Of a stretch of 64,000 nt of DNA, positions 25,359-34,930 are shown piece after piece. The notes under the pieces are model-generated. The model was not told the origin of the DNA. It saw only the letters and a list, made by a program, of their open reading frames with translations, and did not search any database. The DNA lies in NCBI GenBank assembly GCA_031421635.1, contig JANOPA010000072.1, forward strand, positions 80,174 to 144,173. The letters run 5' to 3'. The stretch is from JAPOKJ01 sp031421635. GTDB taxonomy: Bacteria; Pseudomonadota; Gammaproteobacteria; Burkholderiales; Burkholderiaceae_E. How positions within the stretch are numbered: position 1 is the stretch's first letter; the number at the start of each line of letters is the position of its first letter. Both the position numbers and the translations under genes were made by a program.

Positions 25359-28300
25359 TTAAGGTGCAATCTCTAGTTCGCTTTCATTACTTGCAACCAA
25401 GCGCTCGGTGGTGGCAATGGCATCCACGATGCCCTTGGCGTCCTGGAGTGCGGTCGCCGTTACTAGCACTTCGAGAGCTTTACCGCTTTTGGCAATGCGT
25501 TGCGTGATGTATGGGTCTAACACCGCTCCGCGCGCTAACTGACTAAACTTCGCGGCTGACTCAGCCCGTGCCTTGGCGGGGATTCGATCTTGAACATTCA
25601 TTAGAATGGCTTCGTCTTCACTCCAGCCATACAACTTCATAGCGCCCAGATTCCAAGCGATCGTCTTACCGTCAAGGGCTTGAACTGTAATGGCGTCGTG
25701 AGAGTCGCGCACAACCACCGCTAAACGCAAAAGATCGTTTGTTTTTCGCAAAGCCTCACGTGCGAGCACGGTCTCCGTAACGTCTACAAAGGAGATGACG
25801 GCACCCTCGATCACGTTATCGAGGGTTCGATAAGGCAAAATTCGCATCGTGAACCATTTTTGGTCTTTGGTTTTAATATTAATTTCCTGGGTCTTGAGTG
25901 TATCGAGAACCTTTTGAATATCCACAGCTAAGTTGTTATAGTCAAGGATATTTGAAACGATATGATGCACGGGACGACCGACGTCCCCAGGGATTAAATT
26001 GATCAGAATTTTCGCGGCGGGCGTAAAACGAAGCAGTCGAAGCTGGTGGTCCACAAAAATTGTGCCGATGCCCGTTCCAGACAAGAGGTTGTTCATATCG
26101 TTATTAATCCGCGTCAAATCGACTAGCCTGGTTTGTAGTTCGCCGTTGACGGTACCAAGCTCCTCATTGATGGACTGCATTTCCTCCTTGGAAGTTTCGA
26201 GTTCCTCGTTGGTGGACTGTAGTTCCTCATTGACGGATTGCATTTCCTCATTCGACGACTTCAATTCCTCATTGGAGGTTTCAAGTTCTTCGTGAGTGCT
26301 CTGTAAATACTCGTCCTTGGCTAAGAGTTCTGCCTGGAGCACCGAGATGTGAAGTGTCAGTTCTGTCAGCCCGCTTTCAGCACCTTTGCCATGATCGCCA
26401 ATGACACCTTGAATGTCTGGAGCGGCGCTTAGCACGACCTGACTCGCGGCTATGGGTTCCTTCGCATCCTCTAATGTAATTAAATATTGGTAAGAATCCG
26501 TCGCTTCGGTGCCCAAGGGAATTGGAAAAATGCTGACGTTTACCGAGGTAAAATGCCCATTGGTCTTCACGCTGATACCCGCGCGACGCACCATAGTCTG
26601 GGTTTTCGCAGCCTGTTTAAGCGCGACTGATAGGTCTCTGCGCAACCCTTCACGAGCCATTTTGAGAATGTTGCTCGTGTTGGTTTCACCAGGAGCGGGC
26701 TCGAGATACATACCGGCACGGCCGTGCAAGTAATAAACGTCGCCATTCGCGTTCACGAGCGCGCTGATCGGAGCGAAGTGAGCGAGCAATGCTTGTTCAA
26801 TGATCTCGCGACTGGGTCGCGGTAGTCGGGGCGAAAACTTTGAACTAAGACTCGCGTTCTTTGGGTCTGAAGTGGTCGAAACGGTAACAGAGGAGTTGGC
26901 GGATGGCTTGCGGTTCTCTTGCTTTTCAATTTTGCGCTCGTAGATCTTTGACTTCCGTTCAAACACAGAAAAGAGTTCCGGGAAATCACCAATGCCCTCA
27001 GAAGTGCCGAGAAACAATTTGCCTCCAGGGTTGAGAGCATAATGGAACAAGTGAATGACTTTCTTTTGTAGCGCGTTTCCGAAATAAATCAAGAGGTTTC
27101 GACAGGTAATGAGATCCATTTTTGAAAACGGCGGATCTTTTGTAACATTTTGCTCCGAAAAAATGAGCATGTCTCGGATGGGCTTTTTGATGAGGTAACC
27201 ATTGCGCTCCGGGACGGCACTAAAAAAACGACTCAGTCGCTCCGCAGGTAGGTCGGCCTTGATAGAGTCTGGATAAAAGCCGCCGCGAGCCAAGGAAATT
27301 GCACGACTGTCGATGTCGGTTGCAAAGAGCTGCACCGAAAAACTTTGTTGAAGTAGCGACATGCGTTCTTGCAAAAGCATCGCAATTGAGTAGGCCTCCT
27401 CCCCTGTTGAGCAGCCTGCCGTCCAAATTCTAATCACAGACCCCGGCGCCTTCCCCTCGAAAAGCTTGGGAATCACCTTGTCCTCAAGATCCTTGAACGC
27501 CTCTGTATCTCTAAAAAAATTTGTGACTCCAATCAATAAATCGCGGAAAAGTGCTTGGATTTCGTTTGGAGTATTTTTTAAAAATTTGGTATACGCCGTG
27601 ATGGTGTCAATTTGTTGCACAACCATGCGTCGTTCAATACGTCGTATGATGGTGCTGGGCTTATATTGCGAAAAATCATGAGTGGTCTTGGCCCGCAACA
27701 GCACAAAAATTTGGTCTAGCGCATTGTGATTTTTGGACCCTGCGTCCTTTTCAACAAAATGGAACGAGGTGAAAACGCGCCTGACGAAGTTCATCAGTTG
27801 GGCTGGCATTTCATGAGGAGGAAGTTGGTAATCAACTATTGTCGTTTCTAAAACACTCTTAGGCATGCCGTCAAATTCGGCCGTGCTCGGCGTTTGAGCC
27901 ATCACCATCCCGCCCGCCGTTTTGATGGCCTTACTTCCCATGCTTCCGTCTCGACCCGTACCTGATAAGACGATTCCAATGGCGGCCTCACCCTGATCCT
28001 GTGCAAGCGAACGGAAAAAACAATCTATGGGCATGCGATGGCCTCGGGGTTCGCTGGGCTCCGCCAATTGCAAGCGCCCGTGCAGCAGCGACATTTCTTG
28101 GTTGGGTGGAATGACGTAGACGCAATTGACCCGTACCTGCATACCGTTGGTCACTTCACACACCTCCATGGAGGTATATCGCCGTAATAGTTCGGAGAGG
28201 AGGCTTTTATGGTCCGGCGCAAGATGCTGCACGAGCACAAAGGCCATCGACATGTCCTTGCCGGGCGGGATTCCATTCAGAAAGCTTTCAAAGGCCGAAA

Positions 28301-28364
28301 GTCCGCCAGCGGAGGCGCCAATACCAACAATAGGGAAGAGGGTAGAGAGGGTTTTGGCGATCAT
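25359..28364 (-). CDS. CheB-CheR-PAS fusion protein (chemotaxis methylesterase/methyltransferase hybrid)
   Basis: A 1001-residue protein starting at ATG 28364. Residues ~5-195 are CheB methylesterase without a receiver (nucleophile in VGIGASAGG, VLVQHLAPDHKSLL, GTGRDGSMG). Residues ~220-490 are CheR methyltransferase (IWTAGCSTGEEAYSIAM, DLITCRNLLIYF). A predicted coiled coil of repeated N-E-E-(L/M) heptads follows (~690-760), then PAS regions to the end. Such hybrids are usually separate from flagellar chemotaxis and linked to two-component signalling. No chemoreceptor or CheA is in this window. Confidence 0.92.
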   Translation of the reverse strand: MIAKTLSTLFPIVGIGASAGGLSAFESFLNGIPPGKDMSMAFVLVQHLAPDHKSLLSELLRRYTSMEVCEVTNGMQVRVNCVYVIPPNQEMSLLHGRLQLAEPSEPRGHRMPIDCFFRSLAQDQGEAAIGIVLSGTGRDGSMGSKAIKTAGGMVMAQTPSTAEFDGMPKSVLETTIVDYQLPPHEMPAQLMNFVRRVFTSFHFVEKDAGSKNHNALDQIFVLLRAKTTHDFSQYKPSTIIRRIERRMVVQQIDTITAYTKFLKNTPNEIQALFRDLLIGVTNFFRDTEAFKDLEDKVIPKLFEGKAPGSVIRIWTAGCSTGEEAYSIAMLLQERMSLLQQSFSVQLFATDIDSRAISLARGGFYPDSIKADLPAERLSRFFSAVPERNGYLIKKPIRDMLIFSEQNVTKDPPFSKMDLITCRNLLIYFGNALQKKVIHLFHYALNPGGKLFLGTSEGIGDFPELFSVFERKSKIYERKIEKQENRKPSANSSVTVSTTSDPKNASLSSKFSPRLPRPSREIIEQALLAHFAPISALVNANGDVYYLHGRAGMYLEPAPGETNTSNILKMAREGLRRDLSVALKQAAKTQTMVRRAGISVKTNGHFTSVNVSIFPIPLGTEATDSYQYLITLEDAKEPIAASQVVLSAAPDIQGVIGDHGKGAESGLTELTLHISVLQAELLAKDEYLQSTHEELETSNEELKSSNEEMQSVNEELQSTNEELETSKEEMQSINEELGTVNGELQTRLVDLTRINNDMNNLLSGTGIGTIFVDHQLRLLRFTPAAKILINLIPGDVGRPVHHIVSNILDYNNLAVDIQKVLDTLKTQEINIKTKDQKWFTMRILPYRTLDNVIEGAVISFVDVTETVLAREALRKTNDLLRLAVVVRDSHDAITVQALDGKTIAWNLGAMKLYGWSEDEAILMNVQDRIPAKARAESAAKFSQLARGAVLDPYITQRIAKSGKALEVLVTATALQDAKGIVDAIATTERLVASNESELEIAP

Positions 28365-28404
28365 GGTTTCTGAAAAAATTCTTTGGCACTTCGCCACTTC
28401 AATG

Positions 28405-28447
28405 AGTACGCCACATGAGGGAAAGAGAGTCGGTGCGGCAGTGAACA
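28405..28447 (-). promoter_or_regulatory. Crp/Fnr-like class II promoter site
   Basis: Gene sense TGTTCA-CTGC-CGCACC followed by GAC (28432-28447), 21 nt, CGTACT (28405-28410). It is upstream of the CheBR hybrid at 28364; inferred leader ~34 nt. Confidence 0.6.
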
Positions 28448-28502
28448 ATGGAGTGGGTATTTTACGATACGACGTACAAAGTCACTCGATAATGAGAGGG
28501 GT

Positions 28503-29108
28503 TTATGGTTTGACGATTCCTTGCCCGGCCCGCTCCGGGAGGCCTTGAAACGGTCCGAGGGGGTTGGTTTGAAGGGTCGTTTCACGAATTAAAGGCTGAC
28601 CACCGTACAACGTCAAGACGACTTGATCGTCGACAAAAACAATCGTTGCGTTGAAGCTCCAACCGAGAGCCTGTGTTTCGCGGCGGAAATTGAATAAATC
28701 CAAAAAGGCGTTCCCGACGCGTTTTTGCCTGACCTCGCGTTGAGTGAGTTGATAACCCGTGCAACGCTTGCCGCGCTCCATACATTCTCGAATACCGCGC
28801 TCAAGCTGATCGGCCCGCAAGACATTACCCGTCCCGAAACGTTGCACCAAATCCGAATAGGAGAGCAGGCTGACGCTTGGGTTTAGAAAGGGATCCAGCC
28901 CCATGGCGTGCACGTCGTCACGGTGGCTTTCAAAAGGATGGATCTTAATAAACATGTCTCGAGCGTTTTCGAAGCTTGTCCAGCCCATGCCTTGCCGCGA
29001 TTCTCCCGCGGGAAGCATATTGGCGCACGACGTTAACAGGCCGACTGCAGCCACGATAAAAGATATTTTGGGCAATAAAGATCTCCGCGTCGTTACGGCG
29101 GTTTTCAC
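28503..29108 (-). CDS. Conserved hypothetical lipoprotein
   Basis: A 201-residue lipoprotein: Arg-rich start (MKTAVTTRRSLLPK), hydrophobic helix and lipobox LTSC, then a globular domain with MGLDPFLNPSVSLLSYSDL and KRCTGYQLTQRE. I recognise no named family. Its ATG overlaps the acetate kinase stop by 4 nt, so it is cotranscribed with ackA. Probably outer-membrane or periplasmic. Confidence 0.75.
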   Translation of the reverse strand: MKTAVTTRRSLLPKISFIVAAVGLLTSCANMLPAGESRQGMGWTSFENARDMFIKIHPFESHRDDVHAMGLDPFLNPSVSLLSYSDLVQRFGTGNVLRADQLERGIRECMERGKRCTGYQLTQREVRQKRVGNAFLDLFNFRRETQALGWSFNATIVFVDDQVVLTLYGGQPLIRETTLQTNPLGPFQGLPERAGQGIVKP

Positions 29109-30337
29109 GTGCTGCTCTGCGCAACTTGGCCCGGTTGGCAGGTGAGTGCCCGGACGGTGTGCAGGGCAATCACTTGCTCTTCATCGGTAGGCACCACGGC
29201 GATTTGGAGCTTGCTCGAGGGAGCATGGATCAATTCTAGATCGACCTGATTGGCAAGCGGGTCTAGGGATGCTCCGAGCCATTGACAGCCGTCGACAACT
29301 CTTGCCCGAATTTGAGGCGCGTTCTCCCCAATGCCGCCCGTAAAAATTAATGCATCTAGGCCGCCCATGGAGGCTGCTAAAGAGCCAATTTCACCCACCA
29401 AACGGAATACAAAGAGGTCGATCGCTTGGAGGGCCGCCGGTGCCGTGCTCTTCAGAAGAGTTTGCATGTCCGCGCTGATTCCCGAAACCCCAAGAAGCCC
29501 CGATTGTTGATATAGCATTGAGCTGACTTGCTTACTGGTCATCTTGAGTTGTTGCAGGAGGTAAAGGACCACGCCGGGGTCCAAGGTGCCGCAGCGGGTG
29601 CCCATGAGGAGACCGTCCAGCGCTGAAAATCCCATCGTTGAAGTGACGCTTTTGCTGTTTTTAATTGCGCAAAGACTCGAACCATTGCCGAGATGCGCAA
29701 CAATCACTTTTCCAGTGGACTGGTCGCCCAATACCCGGGTAAATTGTGAGGTGATAAATTCCATGGATAGACCGTGAAAACCGTAGCGCTGAACTCCTAA
29801 ATCGGTGATTTCTCGAGGTAGGCCTAAGGCACGCGCGACCCAAGGCTGCTCACAATGAAAGGTGGTATCGAAGCAGGCTACTTGCTGTGCATCACCAAAA
29901 TGCTTTTGGGTGAGTTTGATGGCATGAAGACAGGCAGGTTGGTGGATTGGGGCAAGCGGAACGAGTGCTTCGAGATCTACGAGGACGGCGGGGGATATCA
30001 CCACAGGTTTTAAATATTTCGTTCCACCATGGACCACCCGGTGCCCAATGGCATCGATATTCAATTCGCCATAGTGCTCGTTGATCCAAGCGATGACGCG
30101 AGGTATGGCCTCAAGACTGTCGAATGTAGAAGCTTGACTCGCTTCCGACCGAGGATGAAATTTTTCGCCATTTATATCGGAAAAATTGATGACGGTTTCT
30201 TGCTCCACTAGACGAATTTGACCACGTCCTACCAATGCAACATCAGTTTCGCCGCCGAACTGGCTGAACAAGGCAAATTTGATCCCCGATGAGCCTGCAT
30301 TGATAACAAGTAAGGCGGAGTTTTTTCGGCAGAGCAT
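29105..30337 (-). CDS. ackA: Acetate kinase
   Basis: Interconverts acetyl phosphate + ADP with acetate + ATP in the cytoplasm. Its 410 residues match the family length. Motifs: LLVINAGSSGIKFALF at the N-terminus, VACFDTTFH (catalytic-region Asp/Arg neighbourhood), GNGSSLCAIKNSKSV, DPGVVLYLL and FTGGIGENA. The start is set at ATG 30337; in-frame sequence upstream is not conserved. No phosphotransacetylase is in the window. A phosphoketolase, which would supply acetyl phosphate, lies 2.4 kb away but is a pseudogene. Confidence 0.95.
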   Translation of the reverse strand: MLCRKNSALLVINAGSSGIKFALFSQFGGETDVALVGRGQIRLVEQETVINFSDINGEKFHPRSEASQASTFDSLEAIPRVIAWINEHYGELNIDAIGHRVVHGGTKYLKPVVISPAVLVDLEALVPLAPIHQPACLHAIKLTQKHFGDAQQVACFDTTFHCEQPWVARALGLPREITDLGVQRYGFHGLSMEFITSQFTRVLGDQSTGKVIVAHLGNGSSLCAIKNSKSVTSTMGFSALDGLLMGTRCGTLDPGVVLYLLQQLKMTSKQVSSMLYQQSGLLGVSGISADMQTLLKSTAPAALQAIDLFVFRLVGEIGSLAASMGGLDALIFTGGIGENAPQIRARVVDGCQWLGASLDPLANQVDLELIHAPSSKLQIAVVPTDEEQVIALHTVRALTCQPGQVAQSST

Positions 30338-30344
30338 CTTCAAT

Positions 30345-30387
30345 ATATATCTCAACCTTAGAACGAGCGTCTGTACACCATCGTACC
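30345..30387 (-). promoter_or_regulatory. Crp/Fnr-like site close to ackA
   Basis: Gene sense GGTACG-ATGG-TGTACA followed by GACG (30372-30387), 21 nt, ATATAT (30345-30350). The geometry puts transcription start at about 30338, essentially on the ATG, which would make the ackA message leaderless. Confidence 0.5.
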
Positions 30388-30424
30388 TTGTCGAGCGTCG
30401 CGTGGAATACAAATAACTGTTCTT

Positions 30425-30467
30425 TGTGCGTTTCCGAACTGATTTAATTGTCAATTTCAGTCAATTT
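30425..30467 (+). promoter_or_regulatory. Crp/Fnr-like class II promoter site
   Basis: TGTGCG-TTTC-CGAACT followed by GAT (30425-30440), 21 nt, CAATTT (30462-30467). It is upstream of the three-BON protein at 30496. Confidence 0.6.
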
Positions 30468-30495
30468 TTAGGCTAGCCATTACAAGGAGTGCGCG

Positions 30496-31149
30496 ATGCT
30501 TAGGGGCCCTGAACTACAGCATAATATTGTTGCCGAATTGCAAAAAGAGCGTGCGCTCAGATCCGATTTGATCAAGGTTGTCGCAAATGATAGTGCGATC
30601 ACCTTGTCGGGTGACGTCGGAAGCTTCTTTGAGAAACTTGCTGCGGAGCGTGCGGCTCGTCGCGTTTCAGGCGTAAGGCAGGTGGCTAATTTGGTTCAAG
30701 TCAAAATTATGAGTCAGGATGTACGTACCGACAAAGAAATTTTAAAGACGGCGACTAATGCCTTGAGAAGTTTAGCTCACTTACCTAAAGACGCGATTAA
30801 TGCGGAAGTGGTGGAGGGAGTGGTGACCCTCATGGGTTTCGTAGACTGGCAATGTCAAAGACTGGCCGCCATCAACACGGTGGCTAAGCTGTATGGCGTT
30901 AAAGCTATTGACGATCAAATCACCGTCAATGCGCCGGAATCGTCTAAACTGGTCCAGGCCGATATTGAAGCTGCCTTGGAGCGTTGCGCCCTTGCCTACA
31001 CCCGCATGGTCACGGTTCACGTCAATGGTTCGAATGTGACGCTAAGTGGCCGTGTCGCAAGTTGGTCCGAACGTGAGTTGGCCAAGCAGGCTGCATGGGC
31101 AAGCCCTGGTGTTCTAAAGGTCATCGACCACATGACCGCCCCACTTTAG
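30496..31149 (+). CDS. Triple BON-domain protein (OsmY-like)
   Basis: A 217-residue protein made of three BON domains, ~5-70 (ITLSGDVGSFFEKLAAERAA), ~78-145 (VVTLMGFVDWQCQRLAAINT) and ~150-215 (NVTLSGRVASWSERELAKQA). It has no clear signal peptide, so localisation is uncertain. An AAGGAG ribosome site precedes ATG 30496. It converges with, and overlaps by 4 nt, the next BON gene. BON proteins of this class are induced by osmotic or stationary stress. Confidence 0.9.
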   Translation: MLRGPELQHNIVAELQKERALRSDLIKVVANDSAITLSGDVGSFFEKLAAERAARRVSGVRQVANLVQVKIMSQDVRTDKEILKTATNALRSLAHLPKDAINAEVVEGVVTLMGFVDWQCQRLAAINTVAKLYGVKAIDDQITVNAPESSKLVQADIEAALERCALAYTRMVTVHVNGSNVTLSGRVASWSERELAKQAAWASPGVLKVIDHMTAPL

Positions 31150-31412
31150 TTTGGGCAAGTACGGCCCTTCGAGTTGCGAATGTCAAGGTGATCGCTAATG
31201 CCAATTACGCCCGTGATGCTTTGTAGCGCTTGGGTGACGGCTCGTTTTTGAGAGATCCAAGACACTCTGCCAGAGATGGTCAACCAACCGTCCTGAACAC
31301 GTACCGTGATCGTTTCTAGAGGTAAGCCGGAGGTACATTGCAAAAACTTCTGAGCCAATTTGGCGATATTCAAGTCGCCCGGATTATTTTCATGGAGAAC
31401 TGTAATGTACAT
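31146..31412 (-). CDS. Single BON-domain protein
   Basis: An 88-residue protein whose residues ~15-80 form one BON domain (ITVRVQDGWLTISGRVSW, GVIGISDHLDI). No signal peptide. The ribosome site is weak (GCGAG). The 3' end overlaps the convergent triple-BON gene by 4 nt. Confidence 0.8.
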   Translation of the reverse strand: MYITVLHENNPGDLNIAKLAQKFLQCTSGLPLETITVRVQDGWLTISGRVSWISQKRAVTQALQSITGVIGISDHLDIRNSKGRTCPN

Positions 31413-31442
31413 ATTTTTCTCGCAACTTGGCCACTGATGGAC

Positions 31443-31485
31443 ACCATGGGCCTTGACAGAAAAAAGTTCGGTGCGCCAACACTCT
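31443..31485 (-). promoter_or_regulatory. Weak Crp/Fnr-like half-site
   Basis: Gene sense AGAGTG-TTGG-CGCACC followed by GAAC (31470-31485), 21 nt, CATGGT (31443-31448). Only the right arm matches. Upstream of the single BON gene. Confidence 0.35.
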
Positions 31486-31543
31486 TTGAGCGTGCACGAC
31501 CATTGTTCCCTCCCTTTGTTTTGACTTTGAAGACTAATCGTCT

Positions 31544-32656
31544 ATGAAAAGTCATGCTAAAGGGACGGTTGTCGCGAGCGTGCCGGTCAAACCTGCTTTG
31601 GCCGAAAGCGTGTCGATTCTCCCCAGAGATCGAGTTTTACTCACTCTTCTGATTGTCGCCTCGGTGGCCCTCGCTTGGATATTGTTACCCTTCTATGGGT
31701 CGATTATGTGGGCCATGATTATTGGCCTGATGTTCGCGCCAGTGCATCGTTGGATAAGCTCAAAATTGGGACAACATCACAGCCTAGCGGCCTTGTCGAC
31801 GCTTGCACTCGTCATCCTCATCGTCATTCTGCCCGTGGCCTTGATCTCTGCCGCACTCGCCAAGGAGGCCGCAGGATTATTCGCTCAAATTCAATCCGGA
31901 GAGATCAATCCGACTGTTTATCTTCGAAGAGTCTTCGAGGCCTTGCCACCCTGGATTGTTGCGTGGCTCAATCGGCTGGGTCTTTTCAACTTTGAAATGC
32001 TTCTGACTCGCGCGGTTGCAGGCTTAAGCCAGGGTAGTCAAATAATTGCAACGCACGCACTCAGTTTTGGACAACTGACCTTCGAATTTATCGCGATGCT
32101 TTTTGTAACTTTGTATTTGTCTTTTTTTCTAATCCGAGATGGCGACGAACTTGCACGGGGAGTGCGTCGAGCCATTCCATTGGAGAGAACTCACAAACTT
32201 GAGCTAATTTCAAAATTCACCACCGTAATCCGTGCGACGGTCAAAGGAAACCTGCTAATTGCAGGCATCCAAGGGGCCTTAGGCGGGATTGCGTTTTGGG
32301 CTTTAGAAGTTTCCGGCGCCTTACTTTGGGCCGTGCTGATGGCCTTTTTATCGTTAGTACCGGCTGTGGGCGCAGGGCTTGTCTGGTTACCTGTAGCGGT
32401 CTATTTCTTTGTGACTGGTGCATTTTGGCAAGGCTTTGCACTTTTGGCTTATGGCGTTTTAGTGATCGGCTTGGTCGATAACCTGCTTCGCCCCGTGTTG
32501 GTCGGCAAGGACACGAGAATGCCCGACTATGTGGTCATGATTACTACCTTGGGCGGCCTGGCGGTCACTGGAATTAACGGCTTTATCTTGGGTCCGGTCA
32601 TCGCGGCGATGTTTATCGCCGTTCTTCATATTTATCAATCGAGGGGTGGCGATTAG
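31544..32656 (+). CDS. AI-2E family transporter (PerM-like permease)
   Basis: A 370-residue polytopic membrane protein with eight or so hydrophobic segments. The AI-2E_transport pattern is visible: LIVASVALAWILLPFYGSIM near the start, the cytoplasmic loop region FLIRDGDELARGVRRAIPLE, IAGIQGALGGIAFWALEV and VGLVDNLLRPVLVGKDTRMP. Family members include exporters of autoinducer-2 and Na+/H+ antiporters, so the substrate cannot be assigned. Stress-promoter evidence on this strand is not convincing. Confidence 0.88.
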   Translation: MKSHAKGTVVASVPVKPALAESVSILPRDRVLLTLLIVASVALAWILLPFYGSIMWAMIIGLMFAPVHRWISSKLGQHHSLAALSTLALVILIVILPVALISAALAKEAAGLFAQIQSGEINPTVYLRRVFEALPPWIVAWLNRLGLFNFEMLLTRAVAGLSQGSQIIATHALSFGQLTFEFIAMLFVTLYLSFFLIRDGDELARGVRRAIPLERTHKLELISKFTTVIRATVKGNLLIAGIQGALGGIAFWALEVSGALLWAVLMAFLSLVPAVGAGLVWLPVAVYFFVTGAFWQGFALLAYGVLVIGLVDNLLRPVLVGKDTRMPDYVVMITTLGGLAVTGINGFILGPVIAAMFIAVLHIYQSRGGD

Positions 32657-32677
32657 CATTCGCATGCTTGCCGAGCG

Positions 32678-32720
32678 TGTTCACTAACGAACATACATCC
32701 TTAATTTGTTGCCGTATGCT
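32678..32720 (+). promoter_or_regulatory. Crp/Fnr-like promoter retained in front of the phosphoketolase remnant
   Basis: TGTTCA-CTAA-CGAACA (32678-32693), one mismatch from a perfect palindrome, 21 nt, TATGCT (32715-32720). The promoter survives although the 5' coding part of the gene behind it is gone. Confidence 0.65.
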
Positions 32721-32729
32721 GAGTGATGA

Positions 32730-34902
32730 ATTTGCTATCCTTGGACTCATCTGCTGAACATGATCTACATCTCTGGACCAGGTCATGGTGGCTAGGCCAT
32801 GGTGAGCCAGACCTATCTTGAGGGCAGTTACAGCGAAACATACCCGGCGATAAGCCGTGACCTCGTGGGTATGAAGCGCTTGTTTGCTCAGTTCTTTTGC
32901 CCTGGCTGCATTTCCAGTCACGTCGCACCAGGTATACCGGGATCGATTCATGAGGGTGGGGAGCTGGGGTATTCTTTGAGTCATGCCTTTGGCGCTGCAT
33001 TCGACAATCCTTCCTTGATTGTCGCCTGCGTGATTGGCGATGGTGAGGCGGAGACGGGGCCGTTGGCAACTGCGTGGCACGCAAACAAGCTACTTGATCC
33101 GGTGGGCGATGGTGCGTTATTGCCGATTTTGCATTTGAATGGGTTCAAGATCAGCAATCCGACCATCCTGGCCCGAATTGGTCGGGAGGAGCTTGAACAA
33201 TTCTTGCGCGGTTGTGGCTGGTCGCCGATATTTGTGGAGGGTGAAGATCCGTTCCTGATGCACCAGCTCATGGCCAGTGCGATGGATCAAGCCATCGCCC
33301 ACATTCAAGAGATTCATAAGGATGCCAGGCTCCGAAATGCACGGAGCAGGCCGCGCTGGCCAATGATGGTTTTGCGCTCACCGAAAGACTGGACTGGGCC
33401 AAAGTTCCTCAATGGTTTGGCGGTTGAAGGAAGCTTTCGCTCGCGTCAGGTGCCTTGCCTGTTGGGGCGAAGAACCCTGAAAATGTCGCGGTACTTGAGG
33501 CCTGGATGAAGAGCTATCGGCCGCAGGAACATTTTGATGAGCACGGTCCACTCGTACCCGTCCTTAGTGAGTTTGCGCCAAAGGGGGCGGTACGAATGGG
33601 TGCCAATCCGCATGCCAATGGGGTCTGCTTTTGCGAGACCTAAAGTTACCCGATTTTCGATCTTACGGTTTGAAGGTAGAGTATCCCGGCGCTAGCGAAT
33701 CGCAGGACACCTTAGTTTTGGGAGCGTTTCTTCGCGATATTGTGAACCTCAACCGGGACGAGAAGAACTTTCGAGTCTTTGGCCCTGATGAAACGCTTTC
33801 CAATAAACTTGGAGCAATTTTCCAAGCCACTGGGCGGCAATGGGACGCAGACATTACCGAGACCGATGAGTTCTTGGCGCGCTCGGGTCGGGTATTGGAC
33901 TCTATGCTCAGCGAACATCAATGCCAAGGCTGGCTGGAGGGTTATCTGCTGACCGGTCGTCATGGCATTTTCAGCAGCTATGAGGCTTTTATTCGAATCA
34001 TTGATTCTATGTTCAGCCAGCACGCCAAGTGGCTAAAGGTCGCAGCCGACCTTGCCTGGAGGCGACCGATCGCCTCGTTGAACTATTTGTTGAGCTCTCA
34101 TGTCTGGCCGCAAGACCACAATGGGTTTACCCATCAAGATCCTGGCTTTCTCGACCATGTGATCAATAAAAAAGCGAGCATTGTTCGGGTGTATCTGCCG
34201 CCCGATGCCAATTGTCTGTTGTCGGTAGTGGGTCACTGTCTAAGAACAAAAAATTATGTGAACGTGATTGTGGCGAGCAAGCATCTCAGGCCTCAGTGGT
34301 TAAGTATGGATGCTGCAGTCAAGCACTACAGCAAGGGCATAGGAATTTGGGGCTGTTCGAGCAACGCCCAAGGAAACACACCTGACATTGTCATGGCCTG
34401 CTGCGGCGAAACTCCTACGCTTGAAACACTGGCCGCGGTCACAATACTTCGCGAGCATTTGCCCCAATTGAAAATACGAGTCGTGAATGTGGTGGATCTT
34501 ATGAGACTGCAACCCCAGCATGAGCACAGCCACGGCCTCACTGTGACCGATTATGAGTCGCTTTTCACCAAGCACAGCCCGGTCGTTTTTGCCTTTCATG
34601 GCTACCCGGCACTGATTCTGCAACTGACCTTCGAGCGCATGAACAGAAACCTGAAGGTCCATGGCTATTTGGAGGAGGGCACCATTACTACGCCCTTTGA
34701 AATGCGAGTGTTGAACAAACTGGATCGCTTTCATCTTGTTATGAGTGTTATTGAGCGCCTGCCGCTTTGGGCTGAACGTGCCGCTTATCTCAAGCAAATG
34801 GCACAAGACCAATTAATTGAACACCGACTTTATATCCAGCGCTTCGGGCAAGACATGCCCGAGATACTGAATTGGACGTTGTCTAAAGCTCCAACGACCT
34901 AG
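32730..34902 (+). pseudogene. Phosphoketolase (Xfp) pseudogene: 5' truncated, nonsense codon, two frameshifts
   Basis: An intact enzyme (~790 residues, thiamine-diphosphate dependent) cleaves xylulose-5-P or fructose-6-P to acetyl phosphate. Here roughly the first 150 residues are missing. The recognisable part begins with NMIYISGPGHGG, immediately followed by TAG where Pro is expected, then AMVSQTYLEGSYSE. Frame 1 continues to EGSFRSRQVP (~33450), where a single-base loss shifts into LPVGAKNPENVAVLEAW. A second single-base loss at MGANPHANG (~33633, in a G run) shifts into LLLRDLKLPDFRSYG. The rest, including the C-terminus, is intact to 34902 (DGEAETGPLATAWH, SEHQCQGWLEGYLLTGRHG, HQDPGFLDHV all preserved). 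The stop and truncation argue for a genuine pseudogene rather than sequencing error. Confidence 0.9.
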
Positions 34903-34930
34903 CAAACCTTAATTCTTAGGAATATATCCG

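Noticed and set aside
26100..26300. Repetitive DNA resembling short tandem repeats or a CRISPR-like array
   Set aside because: It encodes the NEE(L/M) heptads of a coiled coil inside the CheB-CheR-PAS gene; there are no spacers.
31460..31500. A plus-strand motif copy for the AI-2E permease
   Set aside because: The arms do not align at N4 spacing and no -10 falls at 21 nt; only a weak minus-strand half-site remains.
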